Assembly: GCA_947458455.1 (NCBI GenBank)
Contig: CANGYJ010000005.1
Span: 124,001-188,000, forward strand
Source: Verrucomicrobiaceae bacterium
Lineage (GTDB): Bacteria; Verrucomicrobiota; Verrucomicrobiia; Verrucomicrobiales; Verrucomicrobiaceae
Reading direction: 5' to 3'
Length of the DNA stretch: 64,000 bases
Under the pieces are notes generated by a model. It was not told where the DNA came from and made no database searches. It saw only the letters and a program-made list of their open reading frames with translations. Within the stretch, counting starts at the first letter, position 1. Each line of letters begins with the position of its first letter. Made by a program: the position numbers and the translations under genes. Below, in pieces: positions 16,668-26,018 of the stretch.

Positions 16668-18554
16668 TTAACCCAATGCCGCCAGCACCTTCGCCACGCA
16701 GTTTTCGGCGGTGAGGCCGTGCTTGGTGCGGAGGATGGGGATGGTGCCGTGCTCGACGAACTCATCGGGCCAGCCGATGCGCACCACGGGGGTGCGGATG
16801 GCGGCATCGCTGAGATGCTCGATGACGCCGCAGCCGAAGCCGTTGCGCAGGACGTGGTCTTCGAGCGTGCAGATGACCTTCACCTTTTTGGCGTAGGACT
16901 CGATGCAGGTGCCGTCGAGCGGCTTGATCCAGCGGGGATTGATGAGGGCGACGCTGAGGCCTTTGGCTTCGAGTTGCTTCTTCGCCTCCTCGGCCACGGG
17001 GAACATATCACCGAGGGCGATGAGGGCGACATCGCGGCCATCGGCGACGACTTCGGCCTTGCCGATTTCGAGCAGCATGGGCTTGTCCTTCGGCGTGACA
17101 CCGGGGCCATTGCCACGCGGGTAGCGGATGGCGATGGGGCCCTTGTCGTAGTTCGCCATGGTCCAGAGCATATCGACGAACTCGTCTTCATTGCGCGGCT
17201 GCATGTGAACGATGCCGGGCACGCCACGGAGGTAGGCGATGTCGAAAAGGCCGTGATGCGTAGGGCCGTCGTCACCGCTGAGGCCGCCACGGTCCATGCA
17301 AAGGCGCACGGGCAGGTTTTGCAGCGCCATGTCATGCACGATCATGTCAAAGGCACGCTGCATGAAGGTGGAGTAGATCGTGAGGAAGGGCTTCACACCG
17401 CTGGTGGCCATGCCGCAGGCGAAGAGCGCCGCGTGCTCCTCGGCGATGCCGACATCGAAGTAGCGCTCGGGGATCTCTTTCTTGAACACGCTGAGGCCGG
17501 TGCCGCCGGGCATCGCTCCGGTGATGGCGACGATCTTTTTGTCCTCCTTCGCGAAGTCGGTGACCGTGCGGGCAAAGACCTGCGAGTAGGTGGGCTTGTT
17601 TGCTACAGGTGTCTCGCCGGTCTCGATGTTGTATTTGCCGAGGCCGTGGAATTTGCCGGGATCTTCGAGCGCCGGTTTGTAGCCCCTGCCCTTCTCCGTG
17701 ATGATGTGGAGGATGACGGGCTCGTCCTGCGTCTTGAGAAACTCAAAGGTCTGGATCAGCAACGGGAGGTTGTGACCGTCGATGGGGCCGTAGTAGCGGA
17801 TGCCGAACTCATCAAAGAGCAGGCTGCGATTGGCCGGCGTGGTGCTTTGAGGCAGCAGGATGCCCTTGGCATGGTCCTCGGCCTTTTTGGCGAGCTTCCG
17901 CACGTCCTGTCCGAGCACGAACTCGACAAACTTCGCGGCCTTTTGATGCAACGAGGCGAAGCCGGGGTGCGTGGCGATGGTATTGAAGTATTTCGCGATG
18001 GCTCCGACGTTGCGGTCGATGGACCACTCGTTGTCGTTGAGCACGATGATGAGCTTCTTCGTGTGGGCGGCCACGTTGTTCATGGCCTCAAACACCGGAC
18101 CGCAGGTGAAGGCGGCATCACCCGCCACACAGACGACGTGCTCATCCGTGCCATTGAGATCGCGAGCCGTGGCCATGCCTAGCGCGGCACCGAGGGCGGT
18201 GCCAGCGTGGCCGGCGCCGTAGCAATCGTGCTCGCTCTCCGTGCGGAGGCAGAAGCCATTGAGGCCTTCATACTGGCGGATGGTGCCGATCTTGTCCCAG
18301 CGACCGGTGAGCATCTTGTGGACGTAGGCCTGGTGGGCCACATCGAAGACGAAGCGATCCTTGGGCGTGTCAAAGACGCGGTGCATCGCAATGGAAAGCT
18401 CCACGACGCCAAGATTGGGCCCCAGATGGCCGCCGGTCTCGCTGAGGGTCTCGATGAGCGTCTGGCGGATTTTTTCAGCCAGCGCGGGCAGTTTCTCTGC
18501 GGGCAGGGCTTTGAGATCGGCGGGGGAATGGATGGCGGGAAGGTCGGAGGACAC
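16668..18554 (-). CDS. dxs: 1-deoxy-D-xylulose-5-phosphate synthase
   Basis: 628 residues. This thiamine-diphosphate enzyme joins pyruvate and glyceraldehyde-3-phosphate in the first step of the MEP isoprenoid pathway. It has GGHLGPNLGVVEL near residue 41, DVAHQAYVHK, a ThDP-binding segment starting GDAAFTCG and closing with EAMNN (commonly GDGA in the first position set), the transketolase pyrimidine domain with DVGIAEEHA, and DRGGLSGDDGPTHHG. All expected domains are present. It lies 96 bases downstream of xseB on the same strand, a pairing common in bacteria, and likely shares its transcript. Confidence 0.96.
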   Translation of the reverse strand: MSSDLPAIHSPADLKALPAEKLPALAEKIRQTLIETLSETGGHLGPNLGVVELSIAMHRVFDTPKDRFVFDVAHQAYVHKMLTGRWDKIGTIRQYEGLNGFCLRTESEHDCYGAGHAGTALGAALGMATARDLNGTDEHVVCVAGDAAFTCGPVFEAMNNVAAHTKKLIIVLNDNEWSIDRNVGAIAKYFNTIATHPGFASLHQKAAKFVEFVLGQDVRKLAKKAEDHAKGILLPQSTTPANRSLLFDEFGIRYYGPIDGHNLPLLIQTFEFLKTQDEPVILHIITEKGRGYKPALEDPGKFHGLGKYNIETGETPVANKPTYSQVFARTVTDFAKEDKKIVAITGAMPGGTGLSVFKKEIPERYFDVGIAEEHAALFACGMATSGVKPFLTIYSTFMQRAFDMIVHDMALQNLPVRLCMDRGGLSGDDGPTHHGLFDIAYLRGVPGIVHMQPRNEDEFVDMLWTMANYDKGPIAIRYPRGNGPGVTPKDKPMLLEIGKAEVVADGRDVALIALGDMFPVAEEAKKQLEAKGLSVALINPRWIKPLDGTCIESYAKKVKVICTLEDHVLRNGFGCGVIEHLSDAAIRTPVVRIGWPDEFVEHGTIPILRTKHGLTAENCVAKVLAALG

Positions 18555-18556
18555 GG

Positions 18557-18656
18557 AGGAAAAGATAAAAACTAAAAGATCAAAGATGAAAGGAGCGGAG
18601 GAGGAAGCGTGGCAAAGGTTTTAGCTTTTAGCTTTCATTTTTCATCTTTTCAGAAC
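18557..18656. repeat. Inverted repeat between xseB and dxs
   Basis: An aaaagatcaaagatgaaag arm pairs imperfectly with ctttcatttttcatctttt across about 45 bases. It is AT-rich and unlike the surrounding genes. It may be a dispersed element or an mRNA processing or stability hairpin within the operon. Confidence 0.55.
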
Positions 18657-18988
18657 AGGCGGATTTCGTCGCTCTCGGCAGATTTGCGGCGTTTCGGAGG
18701 AGACTGGCGGGAGGTGGGGGCATCGTCTTCCTCCTCGGTGGCATCCGCATCGAAGGCGGAGGTGCTGGCTTTGCCGCTTTCGAGATCGGCGGAGATGATC
18801 TCCACCCGGCGGCGGGCACCATCGAGACGCTGGCGGCAGTTTTTCAGGAGGCCGATGCCCTCCTCGTAGCTGCGGATCATCTCCTCCAGCGGCATGCGAT
18901 CCGTCTCCATGGCACCCACGATCTCATCGAGACGCGACATCGCGTCCTCGAAGGACAGTTCTTGGGGTTGAGGGGAGGCTTTGCTCAT
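18650..18988 (-). CDS. xseB: Exodeoxyribonuclease VII small subunit
   Basis: 112 residues. The XseB core (about residues 10-70) shows SFEDAMSRLDEIVGAME, the MPLEEMIRSYEEGIGLLKNC helix pair and a closing VEII. It binds the large subunit XseA to form the single-strand-specific exonuclease VII. An acidic then basic tail extends beyond the usual 70-80 residues. ATG 18988 is chosen because the homologous core begins shortly after; the frame up to 19036 adds an unlikely Arg-rich leader. xseA is not in the window. Confidence 0.9.
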   Translation of the reverse strand: MSKASPQPQELSFEDAMSRLDEIVGAMETDRMPLEEMIRSYEEGIGLLKNCRQRLDGARRRVEIISADLESGKASTSAFDADATEEEDDAPTSRQSPPKRRKSAESDEIRLF

Positions 18989-19194
18989 GGAGGGCGCTGG
19001 GGCGCGGCAAGTATCAAAACCCCGCCCCCGCCGCAAGCGGTAAAACCGGGCCCATCGCCGATGCTCACGGGCATTTTTGAGGACATCACACCGGAAGAGG
19101 GTATTTCGCGGGGGCTGGCGGTGCTTTGAGTGTTTCGATCTCCTCGCAGGCTAACCAGCGAGAAATCACGCCTTCCTCACGTTCCCAATCCCGC

Positions 19195-19323
19195 ATGCGC
19201 CTCCTGTCCGTCCTCCTTCTCACGTCTCACCTCTCACTCGCCTACATGGTCGAGGGGGACAACAAGAACAGTGGGTTCAGCTTCCAGGGCCAGAAATCGT
19301 TGCTGGAATGCAGCGGCCATTGA
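19195..19323 (+). pseudogene. Decayed N-terminal remnant of a PSCyt1-type cytochrome gene
   Basis: Reads MRLLSVLLLTSHLSLAYM, then GDNKNSGFSFQGQKSLLE. This matches the start and the GDKKKGGFSFNDRKALLE stretch of the intact gene at 20080, but the intervening part with the CxxCH haem site is deleted and a stop follows at once. It is a remnant of a partial duplication lying about 0.9 kb upstream of its relative. Confidence 0.7.
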
Positions 19324-19357
19324 GAGATAGACAAAAGTGGTGCATCACGAGTCGAAG

Positions 19358-19999
19358 ATGAATGCCGAAGACTCACCAGCCTCGAAGCTCATTCCCCGCC
19401 AACTCTCCACCAAGCGCTTCGGATTGCTGACCTTCTTGGCCCTGGAATCTTGGATGTGGCTTGACACGTCGGACCTAGATTATGAGCGCGGCAGTCTATT
19501 TCCATTTACGACGGCTATTTGGTTCACCTTTGGACAAGTCTTCGCTATTCCGTTTTTTGGGCTCCTGACATTGATCATGACGCTGCTTTTTAAACGCTGG
19601 TCGAAGGCGATCGGAGTCCTCGTGTTTGGAAGCATCGTCTGCTTACTAGGAGCCGCGCTCCATGACGCTCTGCCTCGACACAGATTCAACCAGCTCATCG
19701 GGCCAGATCTTCTGCAAAATGCAGAAATCGAGAGCCTACAAGTGACAAACTCTTTCAATGACGGTGTCAGTTACAATGGAATCTTGCTCCTCGGACCGGG
19801 GTTCCGCAGAGCCTTGGAAGCCAATCCCAACTTTCAGTTGGTGAAACGTGAGCCAGAGGCGTATCTCCCCACTGAAGAGGCGGGCACGGTCTACCGAAGC
19901 AAACGAGCCGATCTTCGTATCCTGCCGGATGGCAGCCGATGCATTTTCGAGCGTTTCGTTCCATACGTTCCGCCAAAGATCCAACAGGTAAGTCCGTGA
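19358..19999 (+). CDS. Hypothetical membrane protein
   Basis: 213 residues with a cytoplasmic basic start, a hydrophobic segment near 20-40, two stronger membrane helices (about 58-80 and 88-105), then a soluble domain of about 110 residues (QVTNSFNDGVSYNGILLLG...). No family recognised. The DNA is more AT-rich than the flanking genes, which suggests recent acquisition. It sits between the decayed and the intact PSCyt1 genes. GTG 19337 is an alternative start. Confidence 0.6.
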   Translation: MNAEDSPASKLIPRQLSTKRFGLLTFLALESWMWLDTSDLDYERGSLFPFTTAIWFTFGQVFAIPFFGLLTLIMTLLFKRWSKAIGVLVFGSIVCLLGAALHDALPRHRFNQLIGPDLLQNAEIESLQVTNSFNDGVSYNGILLLGPGFRRALEANPNFQLVKREPEAYLPTEEAGTVYRSKRADLRILPDGSRCIFERFVPYVPPKIQQVSP

Positions 20000-20079
20000 T
20001 TTTCCCGGCATAATATCACTCACCATCACATAAAAAGCCTCAGAGAGATTCGACTCTCATTCACGTTCGTCTTTCCCAA

Positions 20080-22422
20080 ATGCGCCTAGCTGTTCTCTTT
20101 CTTCTACCCTCTCTCTTTTCCGCCCACGCTGTCGATTTCTCGCACGAGATCGTCCCGATCCTGCGCGAGCATTGCGCGGAATGCCATGCGGGGGACAAGA
20201 AGAAAGGCGGATTCAGCTTCAATGACCGGAAGGCGCTTCTCGAAGGCAGTGAGAATGGCGAGGTGATCAAAAACGGGCGCTTCATCGAGGTGATGCTTTC
20301 CACGGATAGCGATGAGCAGATGCCGCCGAAGGGGAAACGGGTGCCGCCGGAGAAGATCGCGCTGCTGAAGCAGTGGATCGCGGAGGGGATGAAGTGGGAG
20401 GACGGGTTTGCGTTCAAGAAACCGGCCTATGAGCCGCCTTTTTTGCCAAGGAAGGTCACTGTGCCTGTCACCAAGTGGATTCATCCCATCGACAGCCTTT
20501 TGGATAATAAGCTGCCCAAGGCCTCCGATGCGGCGTTCCTTCGCCGGGCATCGCTCGACCTGATCGGCCTGCTGCCGACGGCGGAGGAGATGGCGGTGTT
20601 TGAGAAGAATCCGGACCGCGCCAAACTCGTCGAGTCGCTGCTCAAGCGCGACATGGACTACACGGAGCACTGGCTCACGTTTTGGAACGACCTGCTGCGC
20701 AATGATTATGGCGGCACAGGCTTCATCACCGGCGGTCGCAAGCAGATCAGCAACTGGCTTTACCGCGCATTGATCGAGAACAAGCCCTTCGACCAGTTCG
20801 TGCGGGAGCTGATCGCACCGCCGAATGATGAGAGTCGCGGCTTCATTGATGGCATCAAGTGGCGTGGCGATGTCAGCGCGGGGCAGACGGTGGAAATTCA
20901 GTTCGCGCAGAGCGTCTCGCAGTCGTTCCTGGGCATCAACATGAAGTGCGCCTCCTGCCACGACAGCTTCATTGATCGCTGGAAACTCAGCGAGGCCTAC
21001 GGACTGGCCGCGATCTATGCGCAGAAGCCGCTGGAGATTCATCGCTGTGACAAACCCATCGGCCAGACGGCCACGGCGGCGTGGTTGTTCCCCGAGATCG
21101 GTCAAATCGACGCGAAGGCAGCGCCTGCGGAGCGCCTGAAGCAACTCGCGGCGCTGATGACGCATGAAAAGAACGGCCGCGTGCCGCGCACGATCGTCAA
21201 CCGACTGTGGGCACGCCTCATGGGTCGCGGCATCGTGCATCCGGTGGATGCGATGGGCACCGAGCCGTGGAATGCGGACCTGCTCGACTACCTCGCCGTG
21301 TATCTCGTGGAAAGCGGCTGGGATTTGAAGAAGACCCTCGCGCACATCGCCACCTCGCAGGCTTATTCGTCGCAGGCGCAGGTCGTGCAGAAAGGCGCGG
21401 ACGATCACGGCTACGTCTATGCCGGTCCGCGTGCGAAGCGGCTCACGGCCGAGCAATTCGTGGACGCCGTGTGGCAACTCACCGGTGCCGCGCCGACGAA
21501 AATGGACGCGAATGTGCTGCGCGGAAAAGTCGATCCCGCTTTGGCGAAGAAGATCACCGTCAAAGGCCAGTGGATCTGGAGCGACAACCTCAAACCCGAG
21601 GCTGGTGAGACGATCACGCTGCGCAAAACCATTCAACTCGACGCCGATCCCGCCAGCTCGAGCGCGGTGATGACCTGCGACAACGAGTACGTCCTCTACG
21701 TCAACAACCGCAAAATCAGCGAGAGCACCGACTGGACGAAATTCGCCGCCGTGCCGCTGCAAACGGCGCTCAAGAAAGGCCAGAACGTCATCCTCGCCGT
21801 CGCCAAGAATGCAGGCAAAGGCCCCAACCTCGCCGCTTTCTTTTTCGATGCCCGCGTTCGTGATGACAAAGGCCAAGAAACCGTCATCGCCAGTGATGAC
21901 ACCTGGGAATGGACCTCCGCCGTGCCCGGCGGCAAGGAGGGCCGCCTCGCGCAGTTTCAGCCGAAGGACTGGAAAAAAGCTCGCCTCGTCAAGCCCATCG
22001 CCCCGTGGACTTCGGCGCTCAATCAACAAGCCCCGATGCTGCTCGCCCAAGGTGCCACGGCGAATGGCCTCATGATTCGCGCCTCCCTGATGAAGTCCGA
22101 TTTCCTCATGCGCACGCTCGGCAGGCCGAATCGCGATCAAATCGTCACCGAGCGGCCCAACGAGCTCTCCACGCTCGAAGCCATTGATTTGGCGAATGGC
22201 AGCCTTTTGGCCGAAAAGATCGCCGCAGGTGCCAAACGGCTGCTGGAGGCTCCCAAGGCGGATTTGGTCGCGGAACTGTATCGGCATGCGTTGACCCGAA
22301 ATCCGAGCGAGGCCGAACAAGCCCTCGCGAAGGAAATTCTCGGCGAAAAGCCAACGCAGCAAGGCATCGAGGATCTGATTTGGAGCCTCTGCATGCTGCC
22401 GGAGTTTCAGGTGGTGCGGTGA
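20080..22422 (+). CDS. Secreted PSCyt1/DUF1549/DUF1553 protein
   Basis: 780 residues with a signal peptide. Residues about 18-110 form a planctomycete-type cytochrome c module with CAECH (32-36) and a later MPPKGKRVPP segment. DUF1549 (PSCyt2) follows with FLRRASLDLIGLLPT and a second CASCH. The DUF1553 (PSD1) region includes RTIVNRLWARLMGRGIVHP, and a beta insertion around EYVLYVNNRK resembles a carbohydrate-binding module. This family is greatly expanded in Planctomycetes and Verrucomicrobia and is linked to breakdown of complex polysaccharides; the exact reaction is unknown. It is unusual in ending with the final PSD1 part and no separate DUF1501 partner nearby. Confidence 0.9.
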   Translation: MRLAVLFLLPSLFSAHAVDFSHEIVPILREHCAECHAGDKKKGGFSFNDRKALLEGSENGEVIKNGRFIEVMLSTDSDEQMPPKGKRVPPEKIALLKQWIAEGMKWEDGFAFKKPAYEPPFLPRKVTVPVTKWIHPIDSLLDNKLPKASDAAFLRRASLDLIGLLPTAEEMAVFEKNPDRAKLVESLLKRDMDYTEHWLTFWNDLLRNDYGGTGFITGGRKQISNWLYRALIENKPFDQFVRELIAPPNDESRGFIDGIKWRGDVSAGQTVEIQFAQSVSQSFLGINMKCASCHDSFIDRWKLSEAYGLAAIYAQKPLEIHRCDKPIGQTATAAWLFPEIGQIDAKAAPAERLKQLAALMTHEKNGRVPRTIVNRLWARLMGRGIVHPVDAMGTEPWNADLLDYLAVYLVESGWDLKKTLAHIATSQAYSSQAQVVQKGADDHGYVYAGPRAKRLTAEQFVDAVWQLTGAAPTKMDANVLRGKVDPALAKKITVKGQWIWSDNLKPEAGETITLRKTIQLDADPASSSAVMTCDNEYVLYVNNRKISESTDWTKFAAVPLQTALKKGQNVILAVAKNAGKGPNLAAFFFDARVRDDKGQETVIASDDTWEWTSAVPGGKEGRLAQFQPKDWKKARLVKPIAPWTSALNQQAPMLLAQGATANGLMIRASLMKSDFLMRTLGRPNRDQIVTERPNELSTLEAIDLANGSLLAEKIAAGAKRLLEAPKADLVAELYRHALTRNPSEAEQALAKEILGEKPTQQGIEDLIWSLCMLPEFQVVR

Positions 22423-22632
22423 TCAGAAGCCAAACTCGCGAGGATGCATGCCTGACTGGCGGATGATCGAGCGCACAGTGCCGATGGGGATTTCTTTGCT
22501 GGGATGCGGCACGATGACCACCCGTCCTTCTGGGGACTGCAGCTTCAAATGGCTGCCCTTTAGAGACACTGGCTGGAACCCATCTGTTTGCAGCATATCG
22601 AGAATTTGCCGGGAGCCAGGCCGATTAGGCAT
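22423..22632 (-). CDS. hicA: HicA-type mRNA interferase toxin
   Basis: 69 residues, the usual HicA size. It has the double-stranded-RNA-binding-like fold with a catalytic His in LKGSHLKL followed by VVIVPHPSKEIP and a C-terminal TVRSIIRQSGM helix. HicA cleaves mRNA and is neutralised by HicB. Its start overlaps the end of the upstream hicB-like gene by 8 bases (22625-22632), so the antitoxin is made first. Confidence 0.88.
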   Translation of the reverse strand: MPNRPGSRQILDMLQTDGFQPVSLKGSHLKLQSPEGRVVIVPHPSKEIPIGTVRSIIRQSGMHPREFGF

Positions 22633-22831
22633 AAGCCAGCTCCTCTCCCACGCTCACATCGCTGATTTCGAGATAATCATCCCCCGAGTCCTCCAAATAG
22701 AGTTCGACAGCCTCCTTGAGCTTGCTGACGGCCTCCTCGCGCGATGAACCAAAGCTGGATACATCGACATTAAGGCATTGAGCGACCCAAAATGCATCCT
22801 CGCGGTGCAGGGTGTATTGAATGGACTTCAT
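22625..22831 (-). CDS. hicB: HicB-type antitoxin
   Basis: 68 residues: MKSIQYTLHREDAFWVAQCL, then SSFGSSREEAVSKLKEAVELYLED, the partial RNase-H-like HicB fold. It lacks the extra DNA-binding domain found in larger HicB proteins, so it may repress only weakly or through its complex with HicA. ATG 22831 is chosen because the fold begins there; the frame runs on upstream to 22996 for 55 more residues with no recognisable domain. Confidence 0.85.
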   Translation of the reverse strand: MKSIQYTLHREDAFWVAQCLNVDVSSFGSSREEAVSKLKEAVELYLEDSGDDYLEISDVSVGEELAYA

Positions 22832-23019
22832 GCGGTCATTGTGAGCCTTCCGTGAATCGAAATCAAAGCGGAGCTCAGAGGCAGGACTCACTTCCCGCCG
22901 CCAAATTAGGACCTCCAAATCCTTCACGACCATGAACTCGGTATCTTCCGAAAGAGGCTCTTTGAGGTCGAAGAAGGGCTGGGGAGGAAGACTCACGTCT
23001 TCCTCTACGAGTTACTAAG

Positions 23020-24375
23020 TCACACCTTCTTGGCCCGGATAAAGGCCTTCACGGCATCGGTCGTGACTTCGAGGGGCCAGCGGCGCATGTCTTTGGCTTT
23101 GAGGACTTCGAGAGAGGGATGAGTGGGCTCGCTGCCGGTGGCTTGCTGAACGACCTCGGGGAACTTTGCAGGGCTGGCAGTGCTGAGGACGATGCTGACG
23201 CGGTCCTGGGCCATATCCGTGAAGGCGCAGGCGGTGTGAGGATCGAGGACGTAGTGGTGATCCTTCCACATCTGCGCAGTGGCTTGGACGATGGTCTCAT
23301 CATCCATGCGGGAGGCGCGGAAGGTGGTGGAAGGCAGGTCGATCGCCACATCGGCTCCGGATTTGATCTGTGCCATGACCTCGCGGATGCGGGCGCTGTC
23401 CTCGCCGAGGATGAAGTAGAGGAAGCGCTCGAAGTTCGATGCGGCCTGGATGTCCATGCTGGGGGCGTGGCTGGGATGCACGTCGCCCTGGCGGTATTCG
23501 CCAGTGGTGAAGAAGCGGTGGAGGATGTCGTTCTGGTTCGTGGCGACGCGGAAGGTGCCGCAAGGCAGGCCCATGCGCTGGGCCAGCCAGCCAGCGAGCA
23601 CATTGCCAAAATTCCCCGTGGGCACGACGAACTCGCAGGTCGCACGATCCTTCTCAGGAAGGCGCAGCACAGCCCAGATGTAATAGACGCATTGGGCGAG
23701 GATGCGAGCGATGTTGATGGAGTTCACCGCCGAGAGGTTCACCTCGCTGGCGAAGGAGGCATCGCCAAAGCAGTCCTTCACGACACGCTGCGCATCATCA
23801 AAGGTGCCGGGCACGGGGATGGCGAAAACGTTCTCCGCACCAGTGCAGGCCATCTGGCGCTCTTGCAGCGGTGAGACGCGGCCGTTGGGATAGAGGATGA
23901 AGATTTGGATGCCGTCCTGGCCCATGCAGCCGTGGATGGCGGCGCTGCCGGTATCGCCGGAGGTAGCGCCGAGCACACAGAGCTTTTTACCGCTGAGCCT
24001 GGTCTGACGTTTGTAGAGCAGGCCGAGGAGTTGGAGGGCGAAGTCTTTGAAGGCGAGCGTGGGGCCGTGGAAGAGTTCGAGGATGTAGGTCTTGTCGGTG
24101 ATTTTCTTCAGCGGTGCCACATCGGGCGATTCAAAGCGGCGGTAGGCCTCGGCGGTGAGCTGGTGCCATTCGTCCTTCGGGATTTCGGGGGCGAAGAGCG
24201 TGAAGAACTCGGCGGCGAGCTGCGGGTAGGTGAGCGTGGACCACTCAGCGAGCTTCCCGGCGATGCTGGGCAGGCTTTCTGGCAAAAACAGGCCGCCATC
24301 AGGCGCGAGACCGGCTTCGACGGCTTCGGAGAAGGTGTGCAGCGGCGTCTGGCCGCGAGTGGAGAAGTAACGCAT
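23020..24375 (-). CDS. thrC: Threonine synthase
   Basis: 451 residues. This PLP enzyme turns O-phosphohomoserine into threonine. MRYFSTRGQTPL at the start is typical; PLP Lys110 lies in HGPTLAFKDF; the phosphate-binding and later segments VLGATSGDTGSAA and VPTGNFGNV are intact. Length fits the class II (gamma-proteobacterial and fungal type) enzyme. ATG 24375 is chosen at the conserved MRYFSTRG start. It diverges from the M20 peptidase gene across a palindrome. Confidence 0.95.
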   Translation of the reverse strand: MRYFSTRGQTPLHTFSEAVEAGLAPDGGLFLPESLPSIAGKLAEWSTLTYPQLAAEFFTLFAPEIPKDEWHQLTAEAYRRFESPDVAPLKKITDKTYILELFHGPTLAFKDFALQLLGLLYKRQTRLSGKKLCVLGATSGDTGSAAIHGCMGQDGIQIFILYPNGRVSPLQERQMACTGAENVFAIPVPGTFDDAQRVVKDCFGDASFASEVNLSAVNSINIARILAQCVYYIWAVLRLPEKDRATCEFVVPTGNFGNVLAGWLAQRMGLPCGTFRVATNQNDILHRFFTTGEYRQGDVHPSHAPSMDIQAASNFERFLYFILGEDSARIREVMAQIKSGADVAIDLPSTTFRASRMDDETIVQATAQMWKDHHYVLDPHTACAFTDMAQDRVSIVLSTASPAKFPEVVQQATGSEPTHPSLEVLKAKDMRRWPLEVTTDAVKAFIRAKKV

Positions 24376-24418
24376 GGGCTTCGGAAAAGGGGCGGCATTC
24401 TTCCGGGTTTTCGAGTTC

Positions 24419-24452
24419 CTGTGCAACTGGATTCAAGGCTCCAGTTGCACAG
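24419..24452. repeat. Perfect 12-bp inverted repeat between thrC and the M20 gene
   Basis: CTGTGCAACTGG (24419-24430) and CCAGTTGCACAG (24441-24452) around a 10-base loop, placed in the short divergent intergenic region. It could be an operator shared by both promoters or one more dispersed palindrome. Confidence 0.7.
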
Positions 24453-24478
24453 CAACTAGACAACTTTTAGCGTGCCGC

Positions 24479-25813
24479 ATGAATCTCCCCGGCCTCGACG
24501 ACCTCCTCACCTGCCTGCGTTTTCCTTCCGTTTCGACTGATTCCACGCGTCGCACCGATGTGCGTGCCTGCGCCGAATGGCTGCAAGCCAAGCTGCGCGG
24601 CATGGGCCTCACGGCGGACCTTCACGAGACGCCGGGGCATCCGGTGCTGCTGGCAAAGAACAAGCACATCGCTGGTCGCCGCACGGTGCTGCTCTACGGT
24701 CACTACGACGTGCAGCCAGCGGAGCCGTTGCACGAATGGAAGTCCCCCGCTTTTGAGCCGACCATCCGCGACGGGCGAATCTACTGCCGGGGAGCCACGG
24801 ACAACAAAGGCCAGCTCATGGCGCATGTTCAAGGTCTCGCCGAAACGCTCGCCAAGCACGCCGACCTGCCGGTGAACCTCACCGCGCTCTTCGAAGGCGA
24901 AGAGGAGATCGGCAGCCCGAATTTGAAGCCTTTCCTCCAGCAGCATGCGGCGGAGTTGAAGTGCGATCTCGTGGCCATTTCCGATACCGGCATGGCCGCT
25001 CCCGGCATCGGCACCTTCACTTACGGCCTGCGCGGCATCGCCTGCCTCGAAGCGCGGGTTCACGGACCTTCGATTGACCTTCACAGCGGCATCTTCGGTG
25101 GAGCCATCGCCAACCCCGTGACCGCTGTGGCCCGCCTAACGGCCACGCTGCATGACGCGGAAGGTCGCGTGGCGGTGAAGGGTTTTTACGATGGGGTGCG
25201 CGACATCCAAAGCTGGGAACGCGAAGCATGGGCCGCCCTCGGCAATGGCGATGCGGAGATGCTGGAACTCACCGGCTCCCCTTCCCTCTTTGGCGAGCCG
25301 GGCTACACCGAGCGTGAGCGCCGCTGGGCACGCCCCACCATTGAGGTGAATGGCATCGGCGGCGGTTACCAAGGCGAAGGCTCCAAGACCGTGATCGGTC
25401 GCGAGGCCTTTGTGAAGCTCTCCTGCCGTCTCGTGCCAGATCAACACCCCGACCGCATCCTCGAACTCGTCTCCGCTCATCTGAAGGCACACACACCTCC
25501 CGGCGTGCGAGTGGAAATCGTCCCCGGCCACACCGGCAGGCCCTACCTGATGGATCCGCACTCGACCATCGGCCAGGCAGCGCAGCGGGCCTTGAAGAAG
25601 GCTTTTCCCGGTCAAAACCTGGCCCTCATTCGCGAAGGCGGCAGCATCCCCATCGTGCAGGCCTTCAAAGACGTGCTCGGCGCAGATACGCTGCTGCTCG
25701 GCCTTGCCCTGCCGGATTGCCAAGCCCATGCGCCGAATGAAAATTTCCCCATTGAGAACTTCGAAGCCGGCGTTCGCTTGAATCAAGCGCTGCTCGCGGA
25801 GCTGGCGGCGTGA
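24479..25813 (+). CDS. M20 family dipeptidase
   Basis: A 445-residue zinc peptidase. Metal and catalytic motifs are LLYGHYDVQP (His, Asp), RGATDNKGQ (bridging Asp) and EGEEEIGSPN (Glu-Glu). The lid (dimerisation) domain follows at about residues 185-340, and the late His region is present. It cleaves dipeptides or similar short peptides, probably in the cytoplasm since there is no signal peptide. ATG 24479 follows the palindrome and gives the usual N-terminus; the frame extends upstream without support. Confidence 0.9.
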   Translation: MNLPGLDDLLTCLRFPSVSTDSTRRTDVRACAEWLQAKLRGMGLTADLHETPGHPVLLAKNKHIAGRRTVLLYGHYDVQPAEPLHEWKSPAFEPTIRDGRIYCRGATDNKGQLMAHVQGLAETLAKHADLPVNLTALFEGEEEIGSPNLKPFLQQHAAELKCDLVAISDTGMAAPGIGTFTYGLRGIACLEARVHGPSIDLHSGIFGGAIANPVTAVARLTATLHDAEGRVAVKGFYDGVRDIQSWEREAWAALGNGDAEMLELTGSPSLFGEPGYTERERRWARPTIEVNGIGGGYQGEGSKTVIGREAFVKLSCRLVPDQHPDRILELVSAHLKAHTPPGVRVEIVPGHTGRPYLMDPHSTIGQAAQRALKKAFPGQNLALIREGGSIPIVQAFKDVLGADTLLLGLALPDCQAHAPNENFPIENFEAGVRLNQALLAELAA

Positions 25814-26018
25814 GAATTGGAATCATGTAGACCGGGAGCGCCGCCCCATGCTTATCGTCTATTCCCTTGGCTTACAAGGTCGGAGCTTCCAGGAAGTTAG
25901 CGCTTGAAGCAGAGCAAAAAGAAATCCCCAGGCTGCGCCGCGGTCTCACGCTGCATCCCGCAGGAAGTGGAATTCGTCATTGCCGCACCGTGGAGACTCA
26001 CGATAGGCTGCGAGCTGC

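Noticed and set aside
19060..19128. 22-codon open frame starting MLTGIFEDITPEEG
   Set aside because: Short, no clear ribosome site and no family; may be a chance frame or the remnant of a lost gene.
20104..22362. 752-codon open frame on the minus strand
   Set aside because: Antisense to the PSCyt1 gene with matching codon structure on the plus strand only.
22832..22996. 55-residue N-terminal extension of HicB
   Set aside because: No known fold, and HicB domains start at the inner Met; kept as a comment only.
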